A DNA stretch of 64,000 bases from Hoeflea sp. (GTDB taxonomy: Bacteria; Pseudomonadota; Alphaproteobacteria; Rhizobiales; Rhizobiaceae): positions 48,493 to 112,492 of the forward strand of contig NZ_JACIYP010000005.1 of NCBI RefSeq assembly GCF_014359905.1. Reading direction: 5' to 3'. A program made the position numbers and the translations under genes. Position 1 is the stretch's first letter; each line of letters starts with the position of its first letter. This document shows positions 8,800 to 17,251 of the stretch, in pieces. The notes below the pieces were generated by a model that saw only the letters and a list, made by a program, of their open reading frames with translations, searched no databases and was not told where the DNA came from.

Positions 8800-9444
8800 T
8801 CACCGACCGCGCGATCGCCTGAGAAGCCAAACGGCCTCCGTTGCCGCCGTGCCTCTCATGCCCCCCGCAGCCTCGACCGCTGCAAGCCGAACCAGCTCAT
8901 GGTGCCCACCATAGCACCGCTGCACCTCGCTCCTGTCGATGGAAAAGGGCGGGCCGTCGAATTTCGACTGGTCGTATTCGAAGCAGATCAACAGCTGCGG
9001 CGCGTCGCCGGTGAGGGCGGCGATATGCGACGCATATTTGGGCCGCATCGCTTCGGGGAGGGCGACCAGGGCCGCCCGGTCGAAGACGGCGTCGACGGGG
9101 CCAAGCAAAGCCGGGGTCAGCGCGAAGATGTCGCCGACAAAGATGTCGATGCCGGCAGCGCTGTAGCGTTTCAGATCGCCAAGATCGGTGACCTCCGGCT
9201 CCAGCCCAAGTTCCTCAAACAATTGCCGGATCGCCAGTTCGCTGAGCTCCGCGCCGGCAACGCGGCAACCGCGGGAAAGCAGCCAGGCGATGTCGCGGGT
9301 CTTGCCGCACAGGGGCACGAAAACGCGGCCGCGCGCCGGAACCCCGAGTGCCGCAAAATGCTGAACCAGCAGCGCATTCGGTTTGCCTTCATGAAAACCG
9401 ATGCGATTGCTGTTCCATCGATCGTGCCAAAAATAGTGTTCCAT
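8800..9444 (-). CDS. tpm: Thiopurine S-methyltransferase (TPMT family)
   Basis: This 214-aa protein starts MEHYFWHDRWNSNRIGFHEG, the hallmark of bacterial TPMT, and contains the SAM-binding segments VFVPLCGKTRDIAWL and VAGAELSELAIRQLFEE. Bacterial members methylate thiol or selenium/tellurium compounds using S-adenosylmethionine. The start at 9444 is set by this conserved N-terminus; the frame stays open upstream but overlaps LrgB there. It follows the lrgAB pair by 11 bases and may be transcribed with it. Confidence 0.9.
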   Translation of the reverse strand: MEHYFWHDRWNSNRIGFHEGKPNALLVQHFAALGVPARGRVFVPLCGKTRDIAWLLSRGCRVAGAELSELAIRQLFEELGLEPEVTDLGDLKRYSAAGIDIFVGDIFALTPALLGPVDAVFDRAALVALPEAMRPKYASHIAALTGDAPQLLICFEYDQSKFDGPPFSIDRSEVQRCYGGHHELVRLAAVEAAGGMRGTAATEAVWLLRRSRGR

Positions 9445-9455
9445 TCGCAGGCCCT

Positions 9456-10172
9456 TCAGAAAAACAGCCGCCATAGCAACGGCAGCAGGATGGCGGTGGC
9501 CAGTGCGTTGAGCCCCATCGCAAGCCCGGAAAAAGCGCCTGAGAGTTCGCTCGCCTCGAGCGCGCGGGCTGTGCCGATGCCGTGGCTCGCCGTCCCCATG
9601 GCGAGGCCGCGGGCGCGCGGGTCGCTGACGCCGATCAGGGTGAGCAGCGGCGGGCCGAGGACGGCACCCAGGATGCCGGTGAGGATCACCAGCACCGCGG
9701 TCAGCGACGGCAGGCCGCCGAGCTGTTCGGTGATTCCCATGGCGACCGGCGCGGTCACCGATTTCGGCGCCAGCGACATCAGCGTCTCGCGGCTTGCGCC
9801 CAGCAGCCAGCCGAGGCCGACGGCGGTGCCGATGGCGGTGAGCGAGCCGCAGATCAGGCTCGCGACCAGCGCCAGCGCCGAACGGCGGACGCGGTCGAAC
9901 TGGCGGTAAAGCGGGATCGCCAGCGCCACCGTAGCGGGCCCGAGCAGGAAATGCACGAATTGGGCGCCTTCGAAATAGGTCTCGTACGTCGTGCCGCTCA
10001 CCGTCAGCAATCCGACCATGAGGATCACGGCCGTGAGGACGGGATTGAGAAACGGCTTGTTGCCGGAGCGGACATAGAGCCATGTTCCGGCCTGGAACGC
10101 CGCGAGCGTCAGCGTCAGAAACAGCAGCGGGCTGGCGCTGAGATAGACCCAGACTTCGGTGATGTCAGTCAT
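9456..10172 (-). CDS. LrgB/CidB-family membrane protein
   Basis: This 238-aa protein is almost wholly hydrophobic and contains RETLMSLAPKSVTAPVAMGI and GTASHGIGTARALE, typical of the LrgB family. LrgB-type proteins act with LrgA-type holin-like partners in murein hydrolase control or in export of small organic acids such as glycolate or pyruvate. The ATG overlaps the end of the LrgA-like gene by eight bases, so the two are coupled. Confidence 0.92.
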   Translation of the reverse strand: MTDITEVWVYLSASPLLFLTLTLAAFQAGTWLYVRSGNKPFLNPVLTAVILMVGLLTVSGTTYETYFEGAQFVHFLLGPATVALAIPLYRQFDRVRRSALALVASLICGSLTAIGTAVGLGWLLGASRETLMSLAPKSVTAPVAMGITEQLGGLPSLTAVLVILTGILGAVLGPPLLTLIGVSDPRARGLAMGTASHGIGTARALEASELSGAFSGLAMGLNALATAILLPLLWRLFF

Positions 10173-10533
10173 GGCCGGTCTCTCCCTGGTCTCCGCCGCG
10201 GGAGCGCGCCAGCCGGCTCATCATCAGGCCGGTGACGGCGATGGTGGCAAGCGTCGACCCGGCCACCGCCACGGAGATCGGCAGCCAGTCCTGGCCGATG
10301 AGCCCGAGATGCGCCATCACGCCGACGCCGGCGGGCACGAACAGCAGCGCGAGGTTTCTCAGCAGCCCGTCCGCGACCGCGCCGACATCCTCGGGCACCG
10401 CGCCCTTGAGGGCGAGAAGGGAGAAGAGGATCACCATGCCGGCCACGGGACCCGGAACCGGCAGGCCGAGGAAGCGGGTGATCAGTTCGCCGGCCAGTTG
10501 GCAGGTCAGAATAAGGGTGAGGGCGGAGAGCAT
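10165..10533 (-). CDS. LrgA/CidA-family holin-like membrane protein
   Basis: This 122-aa protein has four hydrophobic segments and the family core LITRFLGLPVPGPVAGMVIL followed by LLFVPAGVGVMAHLGLI. It is the partner of the LrgB-like protein encoded next. The start at 10533 was chosen because the open frame upstream encodes proline- and arginine-rich sequence with no membrane character. Its last eight bases overlap lrgB. Confidence 0.9.
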   Translation of the reverse strand: MLSALTLILTCQLAGELITRFLGLPVPGPVAGMVILFSLLALKGAVPEDVGAVADGLLRNLALLFVPAGVGVMAHLGLIGQDWLPISVAVAGSTLATIAVTGLMMSRLARSRGGDQGETGHD

Positions 10534-11017
10534 GGCTGGGTACCTGTCCGGCGCGAGACATCGGGTGAGGCAGTGTGGCAGATTCTCCGGCCCCGCCCCA
10601 GCCCGTTTGCAACCGACCGACAGGACCGGACAAACCCGCCCGCGCCCGCTGCCCGTCCACCGTGGCGCAAAAGCCGCAGTCAGGCAGGTTCTGCAAAGCG
10701 GATGCGCAAGAGGGCTCCCCTCCAAACTCTGCTTTTGCTATCGAGGGCCTCGATTGCAGTGCTCCCCGAGGTAGATCTTGCCCAAGTAATCGCCGGTCTC
10801 AGTCCAGTTTCACCCGAACCGCCCGTCAGCGCCTCGCTGCCGGCGCATCATCATGTTCACCGGGTGGTGGCAAGAGACCGGCTTGGCATTGTCTCCTGTG
10901 CCCCATGCAGATCCGCTGTCCCAGCTCTTCCGCCGCCCACACCCTCGCCACGCCGCGCCCGCACGGGCTCTCTCCTGCACCTTCCTGGTGGACTTCCGAA
11001 CGGAAGACCACGACACA
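10534..11017. other. 484-base intergenic region, no gene recognised
   Basis: The region lies between the divergent lrgA-like and DUF1062 genes and must hold both promoters. Open frames here encode only biased Pro/Arg/Ser-rich sequence without family similarity. No tRNA, repeat or strong hairpin was recognised. GGAAG at 11002-11006 may be the weak ribosome site of the DUF1062 gene. Confidence 0.5.
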
Positions 11018-11659
11018 ATGTGCAAGATTCTCCGGGTCCGCTGGACCCTAATCCCGACGAAAGCTCCCCAACCCTGGATCGCGTGCAGCGGCTGCGGCGG
11101 GCTCCGACCCTTCCGCTGCAGCGGCAAGATCCGGCTCAACGCCAACGGCCGCAGGCTCGACGCCTGGCTCATCTACAAATGCCTGCGCTGCGACAGGACC
11201 TGGAACCGCCCGGTGTTCGAACGGCGCAATGTCCGCGACATCGACCCAGCCGTCATGGAGGCGATGCAGAGCAACGACCCGGACTGGATCCGCGCCGAAA
11301 GCTTCAATCTCGAGGCGCTGAAGCGCTCCGCGCACCGGATCGACGCATTTTCCGAAGTCGACATCGAAAAGCAGACCGTGTGCGAAGCGCCCGGCTGGAC
11401 GCGCCTGGAGATCGACTTGCGGGCGCGGTGGCCGATCGACCTGCGGCTCGACCGTCTCCTTGCCTCCGCGCTCGAAATTCCGCGGTCCCGCCTCAAGACG
11501 CTCTCCAGCCAGGGCGCGCTCTGGACAAACGCCGAGAGCGGCGACATCCTGCGGCGGCGTGTCGTGGCGGGAACGCGGGTGACCTTCGATCTCTCCGCGG
11601 AATCCGGGCGGATACACCGCTGGAAACGTCTGGCGACGGGCGATCCGGCCCAGATGTAA
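11018..11659 (+). CDS. DUF1062-family protein with zinc-ribbon and S4-like segment
   Basis: This 213-aa protein starts MCKILRVRWTLIPT and carries cysteine pairs CSGCGG and CLRCDRTW that form a probable zinc ribbon (residues about 20-70). The C-terminal third contains LRLDRLLASALEIPRSRLKT, which resembles the RNA-binding S4 motif. DUF1062 proteins have no established function; an RNA-related role is inference from the S4-like stretch. The start at 11018 excludes an upstream in-frame ATG at 10853 because the intervening sequence is low-complexity. Its end is four bases from the convergent YqaA-like gene. Confidence 0.8.
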   Translation: MCKILRVRWTLIPTKAPQPWIACSGCGGLRPFRCSGKIRLNANGRRLDAWLIYKCLRCDRTWNRPVFERRNVRDIDPAVMEAMQSNDPDWIRAESFNLEALKRSAHRIDAFSEVDIEKQTVCEAPGWTRLEIDLRARWPIDLRLDRLLASALEIPRSRLKTLSSQGALWTNAESGDILRRRVVAGTRVTFDLSAESGRIHRWKRLATGDPAQM

Positions 11660-11663
11660 GCTT

Positions 11664-12101
11664 TCAGGACAGCGCGCCCACTCCGGCGGCCAGCGCCGCA
11701 TAGCGGCCGGTCTTGCCGATCGAGACCAGGAGCACAAACCGCCACAGCGGCTCGCGCATGATGCCGGCGGCGAGCGTCAGCGGATCGCCGATGATCGGCA
11801 CCCAGGCCAGGAGCAGCGACCAGTAGCCGAAGCGCTGGTAGCTCGACTGCGCGCGGGCCAGCTGCGCCTGGCTTGCTGGAAACCATGGGCGGGTCCGGAA
11901 CCGCTCGACGCCGCGGCCGATCAGCCAGTTGAGCACGGAACCCAGGATGTTGCCGAGGCTCGCCACCGCGACGAGCGCCGCCACCGGCTGGCCGCCGGCG
12001 AGGATCAGCCCGGTGAGCACGCTTTCCGACTGCGCCGGGATCAGCGTGGCGGCCAGGAACGCCGCAAGGAACAGGCTGCCATAGGCGGCAAGATCGATCA
12101 T
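11664..12101 (-). CDS. YqaA-family (DedA-like) small membrane protein
   Basis: This 145-aa protein has about four membrane segments. It shows the YqaA/SNARE-associated family pattern, with LAATLIPAQSESVLTGLIL near the N-terminus and LLAWVPIIGDPLTLAAGIMR in the second half. Related DedA proteins move lipid carriers across the membrane; the function of YqaA itself is not settled. It is monocistronic, with a 160-base gap before the next gene upstream. Confidence 0.85.
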   Translation of the reverse strand: MIDLAAYGSLFLAAFLAATLIPAQSESVLTGLILAGGQPVAALVAVASLGNILGSVLNWLIGRGVERFRTRPWFPASQAQLARAQSSYQRFGYWSLLLAWVPIIGDPLTLAAGIMREPLWRFVLLVSIGKTGRYAALAAGVGALS

Positions 12102-12261
12102 GACGGGCGGGCCTCGGTCGGACTTCTTGCGGCGATGCCGCAGCCTTCCTGCCTACAGCGCCGCGGCCGGGAAGGGAACCTCGCTGCGATAGATGGTGCG
12201 CCGCAGCCTATCCCGGCATGCGCGCGAAGGAAGGCAGCGCGGGATCGATGCTGTCCCAGGC

Positions 12262-12592
12262 CTAGCCGCGGCTTGCGTAAGTGAGCGCTTGCGGATTGAA
12301 AGAAGCGGGATCGTCCAGGCTTGCCGCAGTGACCGAAAACAGCTCCGGCATCGCGGCAAATGTCAGGTGGACCGGGTTGCCGCAGCTTGGGCAGAAGGCA
12401 TGGATCTTGTCGTTGCCGCTGTCAACGGTGATGCGCCAGGTCGTAGCCTCGCCCGTCACTGTCACCTCCAAGCAGCGGAGGAAGGTCAGGTAGTGGCCGG
12501 TGCCGCTTCGCTGCTGGCAATCGCGGCACTGGCAGTGGTTCTGGAACACGGGCGTGGCCCGGGTTTCGTAGCGGATCGTCCCGGCCCGGCCT
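12262..12592 (-). pseudogene. GFA-family (glutathione-dependent formaldehyde-activating) gene, 5' end lost
   Basis: The reading frame encodes the body of a GFA-fold zinc protein: TIRYETRATPVFQNHCQCRDC, then HYLTFLRCLEVTVTG, then AFCPSCGNPVH. Four to five of the usual zinc cysteines are present (CQCRDC, CPSC). The N-terminal part with the first zinc pair (normally CHCG) is missing; the frame instead runs back into sequence derived from a neighbouring reductase. No start codon in a suitable place exists. A deletion that joined the two genes is the simplest reading. Confidence 0.7.
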
Positions 12593-13224
12593 TTGACCGC
12601 GGCGTGGAGGCCTTCGCGCGTCCTTGCCGCGCCATAAGTCGCAGCAATAGGCGGGCGTTGACGGTTGCTGACGCCAGGACTCTTCCAGCGTGCCGTCATC
12701 CACCGGATCAAACCCGGTTTCATTGACCAGATCCATGACGACCCGCTTGCCCCGGACGTCGTCGCCCGCGACGGGGAGGGCCGGCCGGTCGGGGGCGCCT
12801 TCGCGCTTCCCGAGTTCGGACAGGGCATAGAACATGATGCTGTTGAACGCCTTGACGATGGGACGCCGGAGTTGCCGTGACACCCAGACGCTTTCCGGCA
12901 TGGCGGCATCGATATCGCCGATACGGGGATCGCGCTCATCTGGAAAATAATTCGCGGTGTCGACGATCACCACATCCTGCGCCGACCGTTCGAAGAGGTC
13001 TTTCGGCAGGGTTGCCACGGCCGGAAACGGCATGGACAGCAGGGCGATATCCGCCCCCTCCACGGCTCCGTAAATATCGGCGGCGACTGCACCGATTTTA
13101 TCCGCAAATGGCCTGGCGGCCTCGGGCCCGCGCGAATTGGAGACCCGGACGCTGTGTCCGTTGCGGCTCCATCTGGCGGCCAGGGTTCCACCGATCTCGC
13201 CGATGCCGATGATCCGATCTTGAC
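12593..13224 (-). pseudogene. NADP-binding F420-reductase-like protein, start lost and frameshifted
   Basis: The remnant encodes an NAD(P)-binding oxidoreductase with a Rossmann motif IGIGEIGGTLAARWSRNGH and family segments VVIVDTANYFPDERDP, VKAFNSIMFYALSEL and GDDVRGKRVVMDLVNETGF. Damage: no ATG, GTG or TTG stands at the expected N-terminus (GTC at 13224-13222 precedes Lys-Ile-Gly), and a one-base deletion is implied around 13212 to join KIG to IIGIG. A second frameshift near 12638 shifts PAYCCD into the frame reading YGAARTREGLHAAVKGRAG. The C-terminus then merges with the GFA remnant. Confidence 0.75.
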
Positions 13225-13226
13225 GG

Positions 13227-13694
13227 CTAGGCCGCCTGTCTCGGCTTGGCGAAGATGTCGATCGGCGTGCCGGTTTCAAGGAAGGATTTGAGGCTCGAGA
13301 GTACGGCCGGCCAGCCCTTGGAGACGCCGTTGGCCATGCCGCTGCCTGCGACAAGGTCGTCGTGGCTGACGGTGAGGCGGACCATGTCGTCATACTCGAC
13401 AATGTCGAAGGTGACGCGGCTGTGAGCCTCCGGATCGGATGCCTGGGAGGCGTTGGCCCAGCTGATGACGAGGCGCGACGGCGGCGAGATCTCGAGGACT
13501 TCGCCGACCAGTTCGATGCTGCGCTCGTCATTGGCGCGGACATGCTGCTATCGAGAGCCCGTCTGCCAGTCGGAGACGTTCTCGTGGCCCCAGTAGCGCC
13601 GGGCGATGTCGGGCCGGGTGATGGCCTCGAACACCTTTTCGGGCGTCGAGCGGATATAGGTCACGTAGACAAAGCTGGTCATTTCCCTTCGCAT
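13227..13694 (-). pseudogene. SRPBCC (AHSA1-like) protein interrupted by an in-frame amber codon
   Basis: The frame encodes a 155-codon START/SRPBCC protein (TSFVYVTYIRSTPEKVFEAI ... RYWGHENVSDWQTGSR ... IELVGEVLEISPPSRLVISW ... PAVLSSLKSFLETGTPIDIF). A TAG at 13548-13550 interrupts it in the SR-stop-QHVRAND segment. Relatives usually have Trp-Glu there, so TGG to TAG explains the stop. The rest of the frame is open to the natural TAG at 13227-13229. The gene starts one base after the ArsR stop codon, the common ArsR-SRPBCC pairing. Read-through or a sequencing error cannot be excluded. Confidence 0.8.
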
Positions 13695-13695
13695 C

Positions 13696-14028
13696 TCAAT
13701 CTCCTTCGAGTTCCATCTTGAGATCGTGTAGCAGGGTGAGCCGCCGCAGTTCGAATTTGCGCACCCAGCGCTCGTAGACTTCATGCAGCGGCACCGGGTT
13801 GATGAAATGCAGTTTTTCGCGTCCGCGCCGGACCGTGCTGATCAGATTGGCATCCTCCAGGATCCCCAGATGCTGGGTGACGGACTGCCGGACCATATCC
13901 AAGCCTTCGCAGAGCTCACCCAGCGACTGACCGTTCCTCTCGCACAGAAGGTCGAGCAGCAGCCTACGGGTCGGGTCGCCCAGCGCCTTGAACACCTTGT
14001 CCGCGTCGTCCGCCGGTCCTTTTGTCAT
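13696..14028 (-). CDS. ArsR-family transcriptional repressor paired with SRPBCC gene
   Basis: This 110-aa winged-helix protein contains ADKVFKALGDPTRRLLLDLL and the recognition helix region GLDMVRQSVTQHLGILEDAN, followed by a LISTVRRGREKLHFINPVPL wing. The family represses its own operon, here ArsR-SRPBCC. No cysteine metal site is evident. The start at 14028 (MTKGPADD) is chosen because the upstream extension would read through the candidate operator. Although its partner gene is broken, the ArsR frame is intact. Confidence 0.87.
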   Translation of the reverse strand: MTKGPADDADKVFKALGDPTRRLLLDLLCERNGQSLGELCEGLDMVRQSVTQHLGILEDANLISTVRRGREKLHFINPVPLHEVYERWVRKFELRRLTLLHDLKMELEGD

Positions 14029-14038
14029 GAGGAATAAT

Positions 14039-14058
14039 ATGCAGGTATCCACCTGCAT
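14039..14058. promoter_or_regulatory. Palindromic operator candidate for the ArsR regulator
   Basis: ATGCAGGT-ATCC-ACCTGCAT is a perfect inverted repeat with 8-base arms and a 4-base spacer. It lies 10 bases upstream of the ArsR start codon on the minus strand, the usual place for ArsR autorepression. That it binds this regulator is inferred from position and symmetry. Confidence 0.6.
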
Positions 14059-14212
14059 GTAAAGTGTGAGATATCCCGTCAACCAGGAATTCCGTGGAGG
14101 GTGGTGATTTCGCTTGCAGCAGGACCGTTGCCGCAGGTCCTGCTGCGGGGACCATTCCTACGAATTATCAATGCCTTGAGAGAGAAGGGCGGTCGCCAGA
14201 AGTCCTAGATTG

Positions 14213-14246
14213 ATAGCATGCTATTCACTATTGCATAGCACGCTAT
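14213..14246. promoter_or_regulatory. Double palindromic operator candidate for the MarR regulator
   Basis: Two near-identical 12-base palindromes, ATAGCATGCTAT (14213-14224, perfect) and ATAGCACGCTAT (14235-14246, one mismatch), lie with start points 22 bases apart, about two helical turns. They end 18 bases before the MarR start codon at 14265. MarR dimers bind such palindromes, and paired sites on one DNA face suggest cooperative autorepression. Assignment to this MarR is inference. Confidence 0.65.
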
Positions 14247-14264
14247 CAAATGGTAGCGTTGCGC

Positions 14265-14714
14265 ATGACCTTCGACAAGACCCGATCGGCCGGCGCTCTG
14301 GCCAGTGAGTTGGCGCGGCTTTACGGCGCGGACCTGCAACGCGTGCTGGCTCCGCTGGGCCTGTCGCCTGCGCAGTTTCTCGTCCTGAGCGAATTGTGGG
14401 GCGAAGACGGCCAGACCCAACGGGCGCTCACCGGACGGCTGGGCGTCGAGCAGGCGACCATGGCCAACACGCTCTCGCGGATGGAACGCGATCATCTGGT
14501 AACGCGCAGGCCGCATCCCGAGGACCGGCGCTCGCAGCTGATTTTCCTGACCGATGCCGCACGGGCGCTTGAAGCCACGGCTGTTGCGGCGGCGGTCGCG
14601 GTCAATCAGGCCGTCCTCGACGGATTGCCGCCGGCGGAGCGGGAGCTGTTCCTGAGCATGCTCGGACGGGTGGTCTCCGGCATGCGCGGTCGCGACGGCA
14701 AACCAGAGGCCTGA
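14265..14714 (+). CDS. MarR-family transcriptional regulator
   Basis: This 149-aa protein shows the MarR winged-helix: GLSPAQFLVLSELW, then TGRLGVEQATMANTLSRMER as recognition helix, then RRPHPEDRRSQLIFLTDAAR as wing. MarR proteins are small-molecule-responsive repressors, often of exporters. The start at 14265 leaves the two palindromes free in the 5' region; an ATG at 14250 is also possible. A DMT exporter gene follows 122 bases downstream on the same strand and is a plausible target. Confidence 0.9.
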   Translation: MTFDKTRSAGALASELARLYGADLQRVLAPLGLSPAQFLVLSELWGEDGQTQRALTGRLGVEQATMANTLSRMERDHLVTRRPHPEDRRSQLIFLTDAARALEATAVAAAVAVNQAVLDGLPPAERELFLSMLGRVVSGMRGRDGKPEA

Positions 14715-14836
14715 GTCCGATCCGGCGTCACGAAGGGGTTTCGCCAATCCGCTAAACGGAGTAGGCACGCCGTGTGGCCGTTCCGGCGCACGATTCATCA
14801 TACCAGACACGTCTGAAGCCATCGGGAACCGTTTTC

Positions 14837-15745
14837 ATGGACAATATGCGCGGCATCATACTGATGGTGCTCGGAATGGCTGGATTTGCCGCCGAGGACA
14901 TGTTCATCAAGCTTGCCGCATCGGGCCTGCCGGTGGGGCAGATCCTGGTTGTTCTCGGTTTTATCGGCGCCCTGATTTTTGCGCTCTATGCCCGCCTCAA
15001 TGGCACCAGCGTGATCTCCAAAGGGTTCTTTCATCCGGCGGTAGTGGTGCGCAACCTCAGCGAGATGATTGGCGGCCTGTGTTTTGTCACCGGCCTGACG
15101 CTGATCCCGCTCGCCACGCTGACCACGATCCTGCAGGCGACGCCGCTGCTGGTGACCATGGGCGCGGCGCTGGTGCTGGGGGAGGCGGTCGGCTGGCGGC
15201 GGTGGACCGCCATCCTGATCGGCTTCGGCGGCGTGCTCCTGGTTATCCGTCCGGGGTTCGAAGGCTTTGAGCCCGCGGTTTTATGGGGCGTGCTGGCCGT
15301 GATCGGTCTGGCGATCCGCGATCTCGCCAGCCGCAAGGTTCCCAAGTCGATCTCCTCGCTGCAATTGTCCGCCTGGGGCTTCTTTTCCGTCGGCGTCTCG
15401 GGCGCCGCGCTGCTCGGCATCACCGGCGGCGCGGAAGTGCCGAGCCTGCGCGAGGCAGGGTATCTCACCGGCGCGCTGGCGGTGGGCGTCGGCGCCTATT
15501 GGGCGCTGACCGAGGCCACGCGCATAGGCGAGATCGGCGTGGTCACGCCATTCCGCTATTCGCGGCTGGTGTTTTCCACCTTCATCGGCATGCTGGTGTT
15601 TGCCGAATTCCCCGACGGCTACACGCTCATCGGCGCCTGCATCATCATCGCCACCGGCATCTACACGATCATGCGCGAACGCAAGCGCCGCAGGCTTGCA
15701 GCAGCTGAGGTGCGCGCCGCCTCCGCCGCGGGAACCGTGCTCTGA
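14837..15745 (+). CDS. DMT-superfamily (EamA) transporter
   Basis: This 302-aa protein has ten hydrophobic segments arranged as two EamA repeats (about residues 1-140 and 145-290), the layout of drug/metabolite transporters that export amino acids, metabolites or drugs. The start at 14837 gives MDNMRGIILMVLGMAGFAAE, directly in the first membrane segment; an ATG at 14774 would add a non-membrane leader. The upstream MarR gene on the same strand may control it. The substrate is not visible. Confidence 0.88.
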   Translation: MDNMRGIILMVLGMAGFAAEDMFIKLAASGLPVGQILVVLGFIGALIFALYARLNGTSVISKGFFHPAVVVRNLSEMIGGLCFVTGLTLIPLATLTTILQATPLLVTMGAALVLGEAVGWRRWTAILIGFGGVLLVIRPGFEGFEPAVLWGVLAVIGLAIRDLASRKVPKSISSLQLSAWGFFSVGVSGAALLGITGGAEVPSLREAGYLTGALAVGVGAYWALTEATRIGEIGVVTPFRYSRLVFSTFIGMLVFAEFPDGYTLIGACIIIATGIYTIMRERKRRRLAAAEVRAASAAGTVL

Positions 15746-15766
15746 GGGGCAGGGCGTGCGGGGCGA

Positions 15767-17251
15767 TCATTGCCCGTAGCGGGCTTCGAGATGGGCGATG
15801 AAAAAGGCGGGGTCGAGTTCCTCGCCGGTGGCATTCTTGAGGATCTCGGGCGTCGATCCGGTCGACGCCTTCGACCAGATATTGTCGCGCCGCCAGGCGT
15901 TGACGGCGTCGAAATCGCCCGCCGCGATCTGCGCGTCGACATCCGGATTGACCTTCAGGATCGCCGCCCATTGCTGCGCCGCCATCAGCGCGCCGAGCGT
16001 ATAGGACGGGAAATAGCCGAAGGCGCCGGACGGCCAGTGCACGTCCTGCATCGGGCCGTTCTTCGGATCGTCGAGCGTGGCGATGCCGAGCGAGGCCTGC
16101 ATGCCGGCGTCCCAGGCCTCGGGAAGGTCCTTGACCTCAAGCGCGCCCGAAAGAAGATCCTGCTCCAATTCATAGCGCAGGATGACGTGCAGCGGGTAGG
16201 TGACCTCGTCGGCGTCGACCCGGATCTTGCCGCGCCTGACCTGGTGCACATGCGGCAACAAGTCCTCGATGGTCCAGGATTCGTTCAGATGCGCATCGAC
16301 CAGCGGCAGGGCGAAGCGCCAGAAGGCCGGGTTGCGGCCGATCTGCTTTTCGACGAACAGGCTCTGGCTTTCATGCAGCGACATGCCGCGCGCCTTGCCT
16401 GACGGCCAGTGCGCCCAGTCCTTGGGCAGGTTCTGCTCGTAAAGCCCGTGGCCGGTCTCGTGCAGGATGCCCATCAGCGCGGGCAGGAACTCGTCGGTGC
16501 GGTAGCGCGTGGTCATGCGCACGTCGGTGGGCACGCCGCCGCAGAACGGGTGATCGGAGACCGACAGGCTGCCATGGTTCATGTCGAAGCCGACCGCCTG
16601 CATCATCGCAAGCCCGAGCGCCTTCTGCCGTTCCACCGGATAGTCGCCCGACAGGGGCCTGAGCGGCCGCAAGCTTTGACGCTGTTCCTGAACGTCGAGC
16701 GCCCTGGGCACGAAATCCACCAGGAACGCCTTGAGCTCGTCAAAGACCGGCGTGATGGTGGCGGTGCGGTTGCCCGGATCATACTGCTCCATCAGCGCGT
16801 CATAGGGCGCAAGCCCGAGTGCTTCTGAGCGCAGTGCCGCTTCCTCGCGCATCATGGCGACAACGTCTTCCAGCGCCGGTTGGAACGTTGCCCAGTCGCC
16901 ATCGGGCCGGGTCTTGCGCCACAATTGCTCGGAGCGCATGGCGGTGCGCATCTTGCGCTCGACGAAGTCGGAGGGCAGGCAGGTCATGCTGATGTAGGTG
17001 CGCTCGAGTTCGCCCACCGCGATGGTCTGCGCGGCGCTCAGATCCTCGGCCCTGGCGGCCTCGATCCAGTCGCGCACCTTGGGGTCGGTGGCCTGGCGGT
17101 GATACATACCCGAGAGCGTCGACATTGCCTCGGCGCGGGCCTCGCCGCCGCCCGGCGCCATGTTGATCGCCTCGTCGGTGCCGAGTATCGACAGCGCATG
17201 GTCGAGCGCGCCGAGAGCGCGGCAATGATCATCAAGCTTGGTGAAGGACAT
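15767..17251 (-). CDS. M32-family zinc carboxypeptidase (Taq type)
   Basis: This 494-aa cytosolic metallopeptidase removes C-terminal residues from peptides. The zinc motif is HETGH at residues 264-268, and the downstream motif HESQSLFVEKQIGR supplies the third ligand region; both are characteristic of family M32. Length matches the family (about 490-510). It has no signal peptide. It is convergent with the DMT gene and has no obvious operon partner. Confidence 0.95.
   Translation of the reverse strand: MSFTKLDDHCRALGALDHALSILGTDEAINMAPGGGEARAEAMSTLSGMYHRQATDPKVRDWIEAARAEDLSAAQTIAVGELERTYISMTCLPSDFVERKMRTAMRSEQLWRKTRPDGDWATFQPALEDVVAMMREEAALRSEALGLAPYDALMEQYDPGNRTATITPVFDELKAFLVDFVPRALDVQEQRQSLRPLRPLSGDYPVERQKALGLAMMQAVGFDMNHGSLSVSDHPFCGGVPTDVRMTTRYRTDEFLPALMGILHETGHGLYEQNLPKDWAHWPSGKARGMSLHESQSLFVEKQIGRNPAFWRFALPLVDAHLNESWTIEDLLPHVHQVRRGKIRVDADEVTYPLHVILRYELEQDLLSGALEVKDLPEAWDAGMQASLGIATLDDPKNGPMQDVHWPSGAFGYFPSYTLGALMAAQQWAAILKVNPDVDAQIAAGDFDAVNAWRRDNIWSKASTGSTPEILKNATGEELDPAFFIAHLEARYGQ

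Noticed and set aside
10534..11017. Extended upstream coding for the LrgA-like or DUF1062 proteins
   Set aside because: The extra sequence is Pro/Arg-rich without family similarity and would place long unrelated leaders before well-defined starts.
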